From NCBI GenBank assembly GCA_036186865.1, contig AP025049.1, forward strand, positions 28,009,692 to 28,073,691: a DNA stretch of 64,000 nt, given 5' to 3'. How positions within the stretch are numbered: position 1 is the stretch's first letter; each line of letters opens with the position of its first letter. Below are positions 10,731-21,451 of the stretch, one piece after another. Source of the stretch: Eustoma russellianum. Taxonomy: Eukaryota; Streptophyta; Magnoliopsida; Gentianales; Gentianaceae. The notes below the pieces were generated by a model that worked only from the letters and a program-made list of their open reading frames with translations, did not search any database and was not told the DNA's origin. Made by a program: the position numbers and the translations under genes.

Positions 10731-13167
10731 GAATCTAATTTTACTGAGGTTTCTGATAATACATGGTGGATTGATTGTGGTTCTACAATTCACATTGCGA
10801 AAACCATGCAAGGCTTTCTAAACCTGAGGAAGCCAAATGAAAGTGAGCAATGCATCTATTCTGGAAACCGGATGCGCTCTACTGTTGAAGGAGTGGGATC
10901 TTATAGGCTCTTTTTGAAAACTGGTTTTCAACTTGATTTGGAAAACACCTTTTATGTACCTTCTTTTTCCAGAAATTTACTTTCTCTTTCAAGACTTTCG
11001 ATTATTGGATATGATTTTTATTCACATCTTTTTGTAATGAATGTATTGAAAGAAAATAAAGTTATTGGTTCTGCGAAATTGAATGGTTTTTTGTTTCAAC
11101 TTGAGCTAGATCCCATTTACGAGCATACTCTTACAAAGCGTTGTATTATCAATGAGAACTCATCAAGTCTTTGGCATAAAAGATTGGGACATATCTCAAT
11201 CGAAAGAATGAAAAGATTAGTGAATGAAGGAGTTTTACAAACTCTAGACTTCACTGATTTAGGTACTTGTGTGGGATGCATAAAAGGGCAAGCAAACCAA
11301 CAAGACCATTAAGGGTGCCAAAAGGAGCTCTCATCCTCTTAAAATCATACACACGGATATCTGTGGGCCTTTTCATACACCTTGCTTGAATGGTCAGAAA
11401 TACTTTATTTCATTTATCGACGACCATTCAAGGTTCATGTATCTCTATCTTCTATTTGAAAAATCTGAAGCACTTGATGCGTTCAAAATCTTCAAATTAG
11501 AAGTAGAGAAACAAAAGGAGAAGACAATTAAAATTGTCCGATCCGATAGAGGTGGTGAATATTATGGACGTTACACAGAGAAGGGGCAAATGATTGGTCC
11601 ATTTGTCGAATTCCTTCAAAAGGAGGGTATTGTTGCTCAATACACCATGTCTGGCACACCACAACAAAATGGTGTTGCTGAAAGAAGGAATCAGACTCTT
11701 ATGGACATGGTCAGGAGCATGATTAGCACAACGAATTTACCTATATCCTTTTGGAGTGAAGCTCTAAAAACCGCTGTGTATGTTTTAAATAGGGTTCCAT
11801 ATAAGGTCGTTCCTAAAACACCTTTCGAGTTGTGGAATGGTTGGAAACCGAGTTTAAAACATTTACACATATGGGGCTGTCCAGTTGAAGTTAGGGTATA
11901 CAACCCAAGCATAAAGAAACTGGATGAACGAACGAAAAGCGGTTATTTTATAGGATATGCAGTCAACTCCAAAGGATATAGATTTTACTGTCCCTCACAT
12001 ACTCCAAAAATGGTTGAAGCTAGAAATGTTGAGTTTCTAGAGGATCATGAAGTCAGTGGGAGTGATTCGAATAGACAACTCAATTTTGAGGAAGTAAGGG
12101 ATACATATGTTGTACCTTTATATGTAGACAATTCGGTTGCTATTCATCGTAATGAAGAGCCACCAATTGTACAACCTCAAATTGAAGAATCACATCAAGA
12201 ACAAACCGAACCCACTAATCCCACATCTACTGAACCAGTGGGAGTACGAAGATCCTCAAGAATTAAAAGACCAACAATTTCTAGCGATTATGTTGTATAT
12301 CTTCAAGAGTCCGATTATGACATTGGACTAAATCATGACCCTATCTTGTTTTCACAAGCCATGAATTGTGACAAAACGTCACTATGGTATGATGCCATGA
12401 AAGAGGAGATGGAATCAATGGCTAAAAACAACGTCTGGGAACTTGTTCCGTTACCAAACAGAGCCTCTGTGGTGGGATGCAAATGGGTCTTTAAGACCAA
12501 AAGAGACTCGTTTGGTAACATTGAACGATATAAAGGCAGACTTGTAGCCAAAGGTTTCACTCAGAAAGAAGGCATTGACTACCATGAAACCTTCTCTCCA
12601 GTCTCAAAGAAGGATTCATTTCGGATAATCATGGCATTAGTAGCTCATTTTGATCTCGAGCTACATCAAATGGATGTGAAAACTGCGTTTTTGAATGGGG
12701 TTCTTGATGAAGAGGTATACATGCGTCAACCTGAAGGCTTTGTCAATTCTGATAATGATCAACTGGTTTGCAAATTGAATAAATCCATATATGGGCTTAA
12801 ACAGGCTTCACGTCAATGGAACATCAGGTTTCATGAGGTAATCTCTTCATTCGGTTTCGTAGAGAACATTGTTGATCAATGTATATACCTCAAGACGAGT
12901 GGGAGCAAATACATTTTCTTAGTCCTATATGTGGATGATATTCTACTAGCAAGCAGTGATCTTGGGTTATTGCATGAGACTAAGCGATTTCTCGCTTTGA
13001 ACTTTGATAAGAAGGATATAGGTGAAGCCTCTTATATATTTGGCATAGAGATTCACAGAGATAGAACAAGTAAAATACTTGGTCTTTCTCAGGAGGCCTA
13101 CATCATCAAAGTACTTGAGAAATTTGCTATGCAGAATTGTGTGTCACCTATTGTCAATGGAGGCTGA
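10731..13167 (+). pseudogene. Copia-1 pol: protease, integrase, reverse transcriptase (frameshifted, 3' truncated)
   Basis: The protease region is near 10760-10810, with DCGST where copia elements usually have DSGA/DSGS. GAG-pre-integrase LWHKRLGHIS is near 11170, and CVGCIKGQ near 11270. A one-base gain near 11286 breaks the frame. The integrase then runs open from 11386: DDHSRFMYLY, RSDRGGEYYG, GTPQQNGVAERRN. RT follows: GCKWVFKTK, RLVAKGFTQKEG, QMDVKTAFLNG, LYVDDILLAS at about 12925-12955. The frame stops at 13167, just past a deletion junction near 13157 that removes the RT end and most of RNase H, about 0.5 kb by comparison with typical copia pol. Confidence 0.9.
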
Positions 13168-13499
13168 GACCATTGCATGCTATGAAGCTACGTCACAGGC
13201 CTTATGGATGAGAAATTTCCTCAGTGGTCTAAAAGGTTGTCGATATTGTTAATAGACCCATAAAGACTTTCTGCGACAATTCAGCTGCTGTGTTCTTTAC
13301 GAAAAATAATAAAGGTGGGAGTCGCAGTAAACATATCGACATAAAGTATTTGAAGGTCAGAGATCATGTCAAACAAGGAGAAATAAAGATTGAACACATT
13401 AGTACGGAGTCAATGGTAGCTGATCCTATGACTAAAGAATTACCGGTTAAAGTTTTCAGGGATCATGCTGCTGATGTGGGACTTCTTAATTCTCCTTGA
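13168..13499 (+). pseudogene. Copia-1 RNase H C-terminal remnant
   Basis: After the deletion junction the sequence encodes, in two frames, the end of a copia RNase H: ACYEATSQALW near 13175, then, after a one-base gain near 13235, FCDNSAAVFFTKNN and SKHIDIKYLKVRDHV (13290-13499), ending DVGLLNSP. The first catalytic residues of RNase H are missing. A short non-coding stretch and the purine tract lead to the 3' LTR. Confidence 0.85.
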
Positions 13500-13820
13500 T
13501 TTGTTGTACTTTGATCTTATTTTGTCTAGACATTTGTTGACTTTGAATATGCGCAATTAAAGTTGTAGGATCTATTTGATCCATGGACGAGGACCCATTT
13601 TGAGATGATTTATAGTAAATCATTCATTTTGTTTGATTGTTTGTATAATGCATGGTAATACTTGGAAGGGAGTGCTCGTTGTTTAATCTAAGAGCGCAAC
13701 CGCCTTGATTCGTATGTGTTATATTTTCGATCGAGGTAGTCAAGTTGTTCGAGTGACATTTTTGTTTTGGCCAAGTTACTTAGTCACTTGTGTAGCGTTG
13801 TCTAGTGTTTACATTTGATC

Positions 13821-13832
13821 CAAGTGGGAGAA
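13821..13832 (+). other. Copia-1 polypurine tract
   Basis: CAAGTGGGAGAA directly abuts the 3' LTR. It resembles the AGTGGGAGA tract common in plant copia elements and would prime plus-strand synthesis. Confidence 0.8.
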
Positions 13833-14209
13833 TGTTGGATAAATATTAGACGTAATGTTTATCTTTAAGATTTATCCCGTGATTTATTAATTTAAATCAC
13901 ATATAGTGTGGATCACCATGTCATCTTATCTCCTAGACTTGCATTTGACTACAACTCCTTGGTGGTAAGGGATTATCACCATACAGTAGAGTTTGTGATG
14001 GTACGGACTCTAATCAAGACAGGATTAGGGGGTCCCTAGCCTAGCCTATAAATAAGAGCCTATGGTTGTCCATCAAACCATCTCATTCAAGCCAAGAGGA
14101 ACAAGGCTAGAAGACTACCCTAAGGACTACATCAACGCGAAGAAGGCTTCTACAAACGACAATGGCCGGAGGTAACCTTTCTGCTTCCGCTATTTATTTT
14201 GGCCTAACA
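13833..14209 (+). repeat. Copia-1 3' LTR
   Basis: 377 bp, identical to 7979-8355, followed by the target duplication AATCT. Confidence 0.95.
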
Positions 14210-14605
14210 AATCTCTCACATTTTTATCCAACTTAAGAAATGAATAATTAAAACAAAAATCCATGTGAAACAGTTTTTTGTGTTATCCGAGCCTTTGATG
14301 TTCCCAAACAGAAAACCACATGTAAAGAGTTCCAAACGCCACCGATTCATATCAAATTTGTTCAAGATCTAACGTATGGTTCCATTTCTATAAATAAGGG
14401 GGTAAAGTATTGTAACCAAAAGACAATGTGAATGCAGAAAACTCATATAAGTAAGAAACTTGATTTCAATCTAAAAATTCGCACCAAATGTCAGTTCAAT
14501 AAAAGCAGGTATTGGAATGGAACTTAGCCAAATATTCTGATGCCAAATGGCTAAAATTCACAATAAACACAGGCACACCAAATACACATATAAATATCAC
14601 AATCC
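14210..14605. other. spacer between Copia-1 and the PsbTn gene; probably holds its 3' UTR
   Basis: A+T-rich, no ORF of note. It lies downstream of the minus-strand PsbTn stop codon, so the part near 14480-14605 is probably transcribed 3' UTR. I see no clear AATAAA on the minus strand. Confidence 0.4.
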
Positions 14606-14938
14606 TCAATTGCGGCAAATGCGAGCAGTGGGCATTGTGACACAAACAGGACCATACTTCTTTTTGGCCTCAGGAGTTCCCCGCTTCGGCTCTTCATCCG
14701 CCAACACGATTTTTGCAAAGGAGATTGATGCAGCTGCTGCTAATGCACTGAAAACCAAATCCCTTCTCCCATCGTGCAGGCTCTTGATTGCCACCTTTTC
14801 ACTTTCACTCGAGTTCGAACACGCCCGGATAGCGAGTGCTCGGCGGCTGGAGTTGGTGGTGGCTGGTAGAGGTGGTTTGGAGAGGGTTGCCGCTGAGCCA
14901 CCTAGGAATGTTGTTGTCATGGTGGTCATTGAAACCAT
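14606..14938 (-). CDS. PSBTN: photosystem II 5 kDa protein, chloroplast precursor (PsbTn family)
   Basis: A 110-residue precursor of a small thylakoid-lumen subunit of photosystem II, encoded in the nucleus. The last 30 residues, from D81 (DEEPKRGTPEAKKKY, then PVCVTMPTARIC), are the hallmark of the family. C99 and C108 could form a disulfide. The rest is a two-part targeting signal: a Ser/Thr/Ala-rich basic stromal transit peptide (about 1-50), then R58-R59 before an Ala-rich hydrophobic core (61-79) ending VLA, a good lumenal processing site and Tat-like in form. The start at 14938 gives MVSM; a second Met three codons on is possible. It is a single exon with an intact frame and the only clear host gene here. 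Its length is normal for the family. Copia-1 sits 396 bp past its stop. Confidence 0.93.
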   Translation of the reverse strand: MVSMTTMTTTFLGGSAATLSKPPLPATTNSSRRALAIRACSNSSESEKVAIKSLHDGRRDLVFSALAAAASISFAKIVLADEEPKRGTPEAKKKYGPVCVTMPTARICRN

Positions 14939-15009
14939 GGGTGTTGTTTGGTGTTTGTGAAATTTGGAACTGAGGCTCCTTGGTTGCTTAAAGTGTATGC
15001 CACTAAAAT

Positions 15010-15054
15010 GATAAGGGATTGGTGGACTTGTAATCTGTCATCTTATCCTATTTA
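15010..15054 (-). promoter_or_regulatory. possible promoter elements of the PsbTn gene (TATA-like, I-box, CCAAT)
   Basis: Upstream of the start codon, on the minus strand, are a TAAATA box (plus 15049-15054), a GATAAG I-box (15042-15047), a CCAAT (15018-15022) and a second GATAAG on the plus strand (15010-15015). GATAAG boxes are typical of light-regulated plant promoters. If the TATA-like box is used, the 5' UTR would be about 80 bases. These are short motifs, so this is suggestive only. Confidence 0.3.
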
Positions 15055-15059
15055 GTGGA

Positions 15060-16362
15060 GTTCTGACCATTCGATTTTTCATGTACAATTTCTCTATCTT
15101 TTGCAAGTAAATCTGTGGACAAGTGCTCTTAGTGTGGGCTCACAAAATTTCCCGTTTTTCTTCGGTGCCAAACAGGTGTTCTCCACCACTCCGCCTACAA
15201 ACAATTGTGTAAAAAACTTAACTTTGGTCGCTCTGCCTTTTAAAAGAGGATTTAAGAATTAGTATCTTACAAAATGTCTGAGCCTAAATATATTCCAAAA
15301 TAAGAAACCGAAGGTAAATCCTAAATACCCATACTATGACGGCTAAAGTTCGAACCAAATTTCTCCTTTTTCTTTTTACACAATAGATAGTGTTTCCTCC
15401 TCTTGTATGGGCAATATTATTATTCCACATGGTAAATTTTATAGTAGTTAATAAGTATTTATGAAACATTTATGGACCAATAAGATAAAAAGAAATTGAC
15501 ATATAACAGTGATGGATTTGCAAACAAGGAATCCTCTTCCGATTATTATATTTCATATTTGTAGTTAAGCAGCTAATAGGATTCACTCAATTACCAACAT
15601 AAAATTTGTCTATTTTGCATGGTTGTGCAACAGTCTCCTCTTAGTTCAGGAAACAATAAGTGTGACATTTGTAAATAAGTATATAGTTAGCGTGATTGCT
15701 CTTTTAGTGACAGTATTCATATGTACAATCATTCTCATATCGCCAACTTTTTACAATAAAATTTAAGTCATTGTTAGCTTCTGTGAGAATTCAACATGGA
15801 ACAAACTTTTCAATCGGTCGAAACAACAACAACAATATTCTATTGGCTTCCACCTATAACAGAGTATGGGAAAGTCGGATGTACGCAACTATACACATAT
15901 GTTAAAAACACAGACGTTGTTTCTCAACCGGTCGAAAGTGATAGTAAATTAATATTCAGAAAGAAGATATGGTTTCTGTCGTTTTCATTCTAATTAACAA
16001 ACCGATTAAATGACGTTTTTAAGTAGTACAAAAATTAAAATGTTTAACTATGATGAAAAAAAAGAATAGCATGGCCTTTGGCTATTGTTTAGCTGTTTTT
16101 GTGACTACATCCCTCAAAATTTTTTTTTGCTGATATTGTGTAGGGAGGGTTTATATCCACTCATGGAAGAAACGTTGCAGGGTTATCAATGGAATTTCTT
16201 CTATAACATCACATTTCTCTGTCCGGAATACTTATTTCCTGTTCACTGTAACAATATTTAAGTTTTCGTTTAATTCAAACTTCTAAATCTGGGCGTTTAA
16301 TTTGTTAGGTAATATACGAAAATACATATTAGAGAACGAAACTGACATTTTGTACATCACAA
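15060..16362. other. intergenic DNA, no gene recognised
   Basis: A+T-rich sequence upstream of the PsbTn gene. Short ORFs at 15284-15469 (minus) and 15796-15993 (plus) show no recognisable motif or composition. The proximal part presumably holds the rest of the PsbTn promoter. Confidence 0.5.
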
Positions 16363-16795
16363 GGATGAGCAGAGCTCAACACAGGGATGAGCAGAGCTCA
16401 ACACAGGAAAAGTTAAGCTCGACACGGGATGAGCAGAGCTCTTCAACACAGGAAGAACATAGCTCAACACGGGATGAGAAGAGCTCGGCACAGAAGAGCT
16501 CAGACAGAAGAGTTCAGCACAACGAAGAGCTCAGCACAGGGAAGAACTCAACACAGAGATGAGTTCAACACAGAGAAGAGCTCAACACAGGGAAGAGCTC
16601 AACACAGGGAAGAACTCAAACACAGGGAAGAGCTCAACACAGAGAAGAGCTCAACACAGGGAAGAGCAGGGAAGAGCTCAAACACAGGGAAGAACTCAAA
16701 GACAGGGAAGAGCTCAACACAGAGAAGAGCTCAAACACAAGGAAGAGCTCAACACAGGGAAGAGCTCAATACAGAGAAGAGCTCAACATGCAAAC
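16363..16795. repeat. 17 bp minisatellite, unit close to GAAGAGCTCAACACAGG
   Basis: About 25 imperfect copies of GAAGAGCTCAACACAGG and variants (GATGAGCAGAGCTCAACAC), many with a GAGCTC hexamer. Because 17 is not a multiple of 3 and the unit has no stop in any frame, all three forward frames stay open, giving spurious ORFs (16302-16562, 16429-16989, 16559-16906). It sits at one end of LTR-like repeat copy A, whose relatives at 30100-30300 and 63590-63700 have only a few degenerate AGCTCAGCACAG units, so the array has expanded here. Confidence 0.9.
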
Positions 16796-17760
16796 CGAGG
16801 CGAGTTCAAGACTCTGTCCTTAAGACGAATTGCTACGGTATACTGTGCCCAAGCGGAAATTATAAACGTCTCCCAGGATACAGTGGCAAACAGTTCCAAC
16901 GAGTAGCACTACTACATAAGAATCCCACGAACCTGACAAATGTTCTGACTTCTCGGATTGATGAAATGCAGCAGCAGTATATGCAGTAAGCAGCAGTAGT
17001 TTATGCAGAATGCTCGTATGCAGCAGGAGAAGGGAAGAAACTTTTTCAGTGTGTCTCAGAAGCATAGCACTGCCTCCATTTATAGAGGAAAATCTTAGAG
17101 GTTACGGCAACCCACGACCGCATTGATCGGCCAGTAACCCCCACTATCACCACGCACCCCACGATCGCCTGTGATCGGCCAGTAATCCACGACTCGTAGA
17201 TTTCAGTCAACTGAAACTGTCAGCTTAATCCGAACCGTTAGATAGTAGGATTAAATCATAACCGTAGGATCAGGTAACTTATTTTCTGGAAAAATTTAAA
17301 AAAATATTTATCCAAAAAGATAAGAACCGGGTGGGCGAGCCATGAGCCGAGCCCAAGCCGGCCAGACAAACAGGCAGCGGCAGCGCATGCGCGTGTGTGG
17401 CAGCCATCTGCGTCTTTCCTCCAGTCAAAAATTCTCTTGCCCTTACGGCACATCTAAAGTGCCTCTCCTAGCACTATATTTGGTGGTAACTTTTCTTCAA
17501 TTGACCAATGTGATATATTTGAAAATTGATGATGTGTTCAATTCTCGTGAAGCCACATCATCATTTTCTCATTTTTCCCAACCATTTTTAACTCCTACTT
17601 TGATCATTAATTTCTCATTCATCCGGTATCAGAAATGAGTGATTCAAAAGCCTAAAATCATCTACTCATTACGTAGATAATTTAGGACTAATTAGTTTCT
17701 ATTTTTGATTAACAGACACTAATCATAATTAAACTCAAAATATATTGCTCACCAACTTTA
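16363..17760 (-). repeat. unclassified LTR-like repeat, copy A
   Basis: The order is: minisatellite; a block with CTTAAGACGAATTGCT and ACTGTGCCCAAGCGG; a G+C-richer block; then a block with GAGTGATTCAAAAGCCTAAAAT. The same order recurs at 30000-31190 (copy B), and the first part at 63590-64000 (copy C). On the minus strand both A (plus 17077-17084) and B (plus 30613-30620) have a TATAAAT box followed by a transcribed-looking region, as in an LTR with U3 to the right. No coding region or target duplication was found, so solo LTR is an inference. Confidence 0.5.
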
Positions 17761-18671
17761 GACAAACCTATTTCCAAAATTTCTTCCAGCTTAAATTTGG
17801 ACTAATTAACTTCAAGCAAGCAATTTGTAAGAAAGAAGATAATTTTTGTCTTCAGTCATAATATTTGATTTCCGTAATCGCCCCTGAATCAAAAATCAAA
17901 AGATGTAGGTAATAAATTTAAGCAGTGTATATAACCTCCTCTAAGATAAACTTATAAAATGAGACGGATGGAGTAACTAAATATAGTATACATGTACTTG
18001 CGAGCATTGAAACTGACCTAATGTTGCTGGAACTTATATGAGGACGTAAAATGGGTTTGTTAGGGTCATGCATCACGCAGAATGATCAACTCCAGGAAAT
18101 ATTTTAGGTTTCATCCAAAAAATTCTTTAAAATATATAGTCGATATGGCAGCATGTTCTATTTTTTTTAATGCCAATAACAAAAAATATATGTTAAGATT
18201 TTTTTAGAAAAAGTTAATATCATAAAAAATGTTATAGTGATCGGGCATAGCTTGTTGACGCTCGACATCAGGAATCCATGGCTCTTCGTACCCATAAATT
18301 ACACCACCACCACCTCCCCTCCAAAAACACCCCGGCGCCTCCCGCCGACACCGGCCAAACACATCAAACTAGGGTGGCACGAGTCAAGTTCAAAATCGAT
18401 CAGTATCCCTGGATTTGATATTCACATAGATTTCGACTTAGACATTAACAATTACTTTATAAACTTTGTTGATAGCAAAAAAAGACGAAATCTCTCGCCC
18501 TGAGCCTCACCATCCCAATTTTATAGAACCATCTAAAAGTTGCAAATTACGTATCCAACGGCCTTTTAGGTTGGTGAAGTCATACACGGTAACTTACACA
18601 AGGTGACCCCTACGAACTAGCAGGTAGAGCAACTTTATAAACTTTCTTACATGACCATGTGATCTTCCTTC
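17761..18671. other. intergenic DNA up to the Tekay-1 insertion
   Basis: No recognised gene. An 88-codon ORF at 18237-18503 (plus) has no recognisable domain and a composition like its surroundings. I would not annotate it as a gene. Confidence 0.45.
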
Positions 18672-19627
18672 TGTTACACCCCGTGACTTTTAAGCACGAT
18701 TTTCAAATACTTAGAGGTCAACCTTAAATACAACTTAATTAATTTTGTAGGTTATGAGACTTAGTCACCTAAAACATAGAAGAATAAGAAAGAAGGGTTC
18801 AAAATAGAATTAAAGGTAATTAATAGAAATTACCTAAAAGGTCCCTACTAGGAGATAGGGGGAGTTATAGAAATTTAGTATAACTCCCCATCTCAGCATA
18901 AGGGGACGTTTTCCACACCAAAGAGGAGAGGGAAAACCGCAGGAAAAAGAGAGAGAAGAGAAAAGGAAAGGAAGAAGAAGAAGAGAAGAAGGAAAGGAAG
19001 GAAAATGCCATTCTAGGTTCAATTCTTATCAAGGTTCTGCAGTAAATCCGTAAGGTTAACTAGAAACCAATGCAAGTAATCTTTCTATACGCTTTACGCA
19101 AATTTTGATACTTTAGGCCCTATGTTCTTACAAAGAGAAAACATGAATCACACATTAGTATTCTTGTCTATCTTAAATGCTTTGTTATACGTAAGTCTTG
19201 TTGCTAATTGTGTAAAGTCTTGTTCTTTGGGTCATATTTATGAAAATAGTTGTGTGGTGCTTCGTTGTTGTCAAGCATGCCCATAAAAGTGTATATTTTG
19301 ACGTGCTTATTGTCTTGTGCTACTCTTATGTTGATTGTCTACACTTAGAAGTTGAGAGTAAGTGCAGGAAATTGAGAGATGAGTGATGACATTGCTGTAG
19401 TCTTGTTTGTTGGGAAAGTTGATGAGATCTTTTGAAGGTTGTGAATGATTGAAGGCTAGAGTGGATATTGTTAGGCATGGCTAGGCATCAATTCATGTTT
19501 AGATGTATGTTAAGTAAGATGAATCTAGATGTTAAGATAGATCTTTAAGTGTTGAAAATGAAAGGGTTGAAGAAGGAGGGTGTTGGAGAGGAAGTTACTG
19601 CAGAAAAACTGCAGTTTGGCATCGTCA

Positions 19628-19975
19628 GAACACTTCGAACGCCTACATTAGGCGCTCTATGTCACATTAGGCGCCGAATGTAGCGTTCAATGTGTCCTGA
19701 AGCTTTCCCGTACAGAAAAACTGCAATTTAGAACCGTCAGAACACTTCGAACGCCTACATTAGGCGCTCTATGTCACATTAGGCGCCTAATGTAGCGTTC
19801 AATGTGTCCTGAATCATCCCCGAACACTTCGAACACCTACATGAAGCGCTCTATGTCACATTAGGCGCTTCATGTAGGCGTTCAATATCTACGGAACATC
19901 CCCGAACACTTCGAACGCCTAGTATAGGCGCTCTAAGTCACTGTAGGCGCTTCATGTAGCGTTCCAACTATACTG
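19628..19975. repeat. array of four long imperfect palindromes in the Tekay-1 5' LTR
   Basis: Units start at 19628, 19740, 19822 and 19904. Each has a left arm like GAACGCCTACATTAGGCGC, a spacer with CTATGTCACATTA, and a right arm like GCGCCTAATGTAGCGTTC that is its reverse complement. In unit 3 both arms carry matching changes (ATGAAGCGC with GCGCTTCAT). The same array is at 27335-27682 in the 3' LTR, and a diverged version is at about 55940-56300 in T3. Confidence 0.9.
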
Positions 19976-20365
19976 GAAGTCTCTTTGACCCTTTAGGTGC
20001 CCTATGTACGTGTTGTAACCTTATACACTTCTTTTGAGCATAAAATGCAAAGGTGTTTGAGTTGTAATTGAGGTGTAGATGGTAAGTTTGATCAAGTTAG
20101 AATAAGATTGAATCTTGAGTGAATTTGTAAGAAGAATGGACTTGGAAAGATACGACCACGGAGTGTTTGAGGTGCAAGACTGTATACTTGATAAGTACGA
20201 TATATGAATGTGTGTGATACATGTTTGATATGAAGTTACATGTGCAACCTGCATCATGACATGGGCACTTGCATTTGATTTGTGATTTGCTTTGCAAAAG
20301 AACATGTGGTTACAAGAAAGGTTTAAAGTTTTCGAAAGACAAAATGGCTGCTGGTTGATCGCAGG

Positions 20366-20373
20366 GTATAAAA
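20366..20373 (+). promoter_or_regulatory. candidate TATA box of the Tekay-1 LTR
   Basis: GTATAAAA (in GCAGGGTATAAAAGTC) is the strongest of several GGTATAAA boxes in 20364-20675. Which one is used cannot be told from sequence. Confidence 0.35.
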
Positions 20374-20440
20374 GTCACGTCTGTGAAAGCAGGGTATAAA
20401 AGCGTGATATGTGAATCAACAGCAGGGTATAAAGTATTTT

Positions 20441-20636
20441 ATGGGGCCGTGGACCTATCAGCACGGAAAACAAAGTTATTTTATGGGGCCGTGGACCTTT
20501 CAGCACGGATATATGATATATGTAATGGGGCCGTGGACCTTTCAGCACGGATATATGATATATGTAATGGGGCCGTGGACCTTTCAGCACGGGGTATAAA
20601 GTTATATGTTATGGGGCCGTGGACCTTTCAGCACGG
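20441..20636 (+). repeat. five-copy 42 bp repeat array in the Tekay-1 5' LTR
   Basis: A 26-base core (ATGGGGCCGTGGACC, then a TTTCAGCACGG tail) starts at 20441, 20483, 20525, 20567 and 20611, a spacing of 42, 42, 42 and 44. GGTATAAA boxes lie before, within and after the array. The 3' LTR has the same array at 28148-28343, and T3 has only two cores near 55440-55515. Confidence 0.92.
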
Positions 20637-21451
20637 GGTATAAAGTTATGTCTGCTGTGGACTGATCACCCACAGGGTATAAAGTTCTGCTACGCGAAGA
20701 ATATGATATGTAAAGTGATGAAATGTTTTGTGAAATGACATGCAGACATGTTTATGAAAGAAGACATATGCATGGGTGTTGTGTGTGATTTTAAAGAAGT
20801 ACATGCATCATGATACACGAAGCATAAGACATGACATGCAAGAAACGTGGTTAGTCTATGATTTGCTTATGTGATACGTTGTTTAAATACATGTTGGTTC
20901 CCGTATCGGTGTACATATATGTACTTTATCGGTTTTGAGGAATTCTTATTAAGATGCTATTTACTAACCCGAGCACCTTATTTTTGAGCAATGTTTTATA
21001 CACTGGTGACTCGACGTGTGTGATTCCGTAAGGTGTATAGACGGGTTACTTGCTGGCGATAATTTCGCTAAGAACAGTTACTCTATTCCTTTTTCAGGTG
21101 AGCCTGAATATGAGTTGATATTCATCGAGGACGATGGCGAGTGGGCTCAATGGGATGACGGACAGGGGAATAGATAGATGCTGGACTACTTTCTTTAAGT
21201 TTGGAAACTCGTTGTTATTATGTTGATCTAGAACTTATGTTGGTTAGATGAACAAACACCTTTTATTTCCGCTACAGTTTCTGGTTGTATGATTTACGAT
21301 GAAGGTTTAAATTTTATGACGTTTCCGCTGGTTCTTTTATCTTACATTATGAAGGATGTACGTTTGATCTGCTTGACGCTTCGTAGTTCTCCTAGTAGGC
21401 TACGGCGGGTGCACTGGTTCCGATGACGGTATCGGGCCGGGGCGCTACAGG

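Larger units (their letters stand above)
7979..14209 (+). mobile_element. Copia-1: complete, very young Ty1-copia element with TSD AATCT
   Basis: Two 377 bp LTRs (7979-8355 and 13833-14209) start TGTTGGATAA and end GGCCTAACA; I find no difference between them. They are flanked by a perfect 5 bp duplication AATCT (7974-7978, 14210-14214). A Met-initiator tRNA primer-binding site follows the 5' LTR and a purine tract precedes the 3' LTR. The internal region has a ~1.5 kb leader, gag, protease, integrase and RT, but most of RNase H is deleted and there are several frameshifts. Domain order PR-INT-RT-RH makes it copia. RT wording (ERYKGRLVAKGF, LELHQMDVKTAFLNG) suggests the Ivana/Oryco-type group, which is tentative. 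It lies just downstream of the PsbTn gene. Confidence 0.95.
18672..21449 (+). repeat. Tekay-1 5' LTR
   Basis: 2778 bp with TG...CA ends. It carries a purine-rich block (18920-19005), four long palindromes (19628-19975), several GGGTATAAA boxes from 20364 on, and five 42 bp-spaced repeats (20441-20636). ORFs on either strand inside (18834-19022, 20021-20643) are repeat artefacts. Confidence 0.95.

Noticed and set aside
14547..14960. 137-codon plus-strand ORF
   Set aside because: It is antisense to the PsbTn gene, whose minus-strand product matches a known family along the mature peptide.
16302..16989. ORFs of 86, 115 and 186 codons
   Set aside because: They arise because the 17 bp minisatellite has no stop in any forward frame; the peptide is the same repeat in shifted register.
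17620..17632. GGTATCAGAAATG as a primer-binding site
   Set aside because: It lacks the AGAGC continuation, is not next to an LTR end and is not conserved in copy B.
18237..18503. 88-codon ORF as a host gene
   Set aside because: No recognisable motif, no upstream signals, and composition like the flanks.
20441..20636. CRISPR-like array (regular spaced repeats)
   Set aside because: Spacers are near-identical, the array is duplicated in both LTRs, and this is plant nuclear DNA.
20021..20643. ORFs in the Tekay-1 5' LTR (and twins at 27728-28350)
   Set aside because: They follow the LTR repeats, occur identically in both LTRs and show no protein signature.
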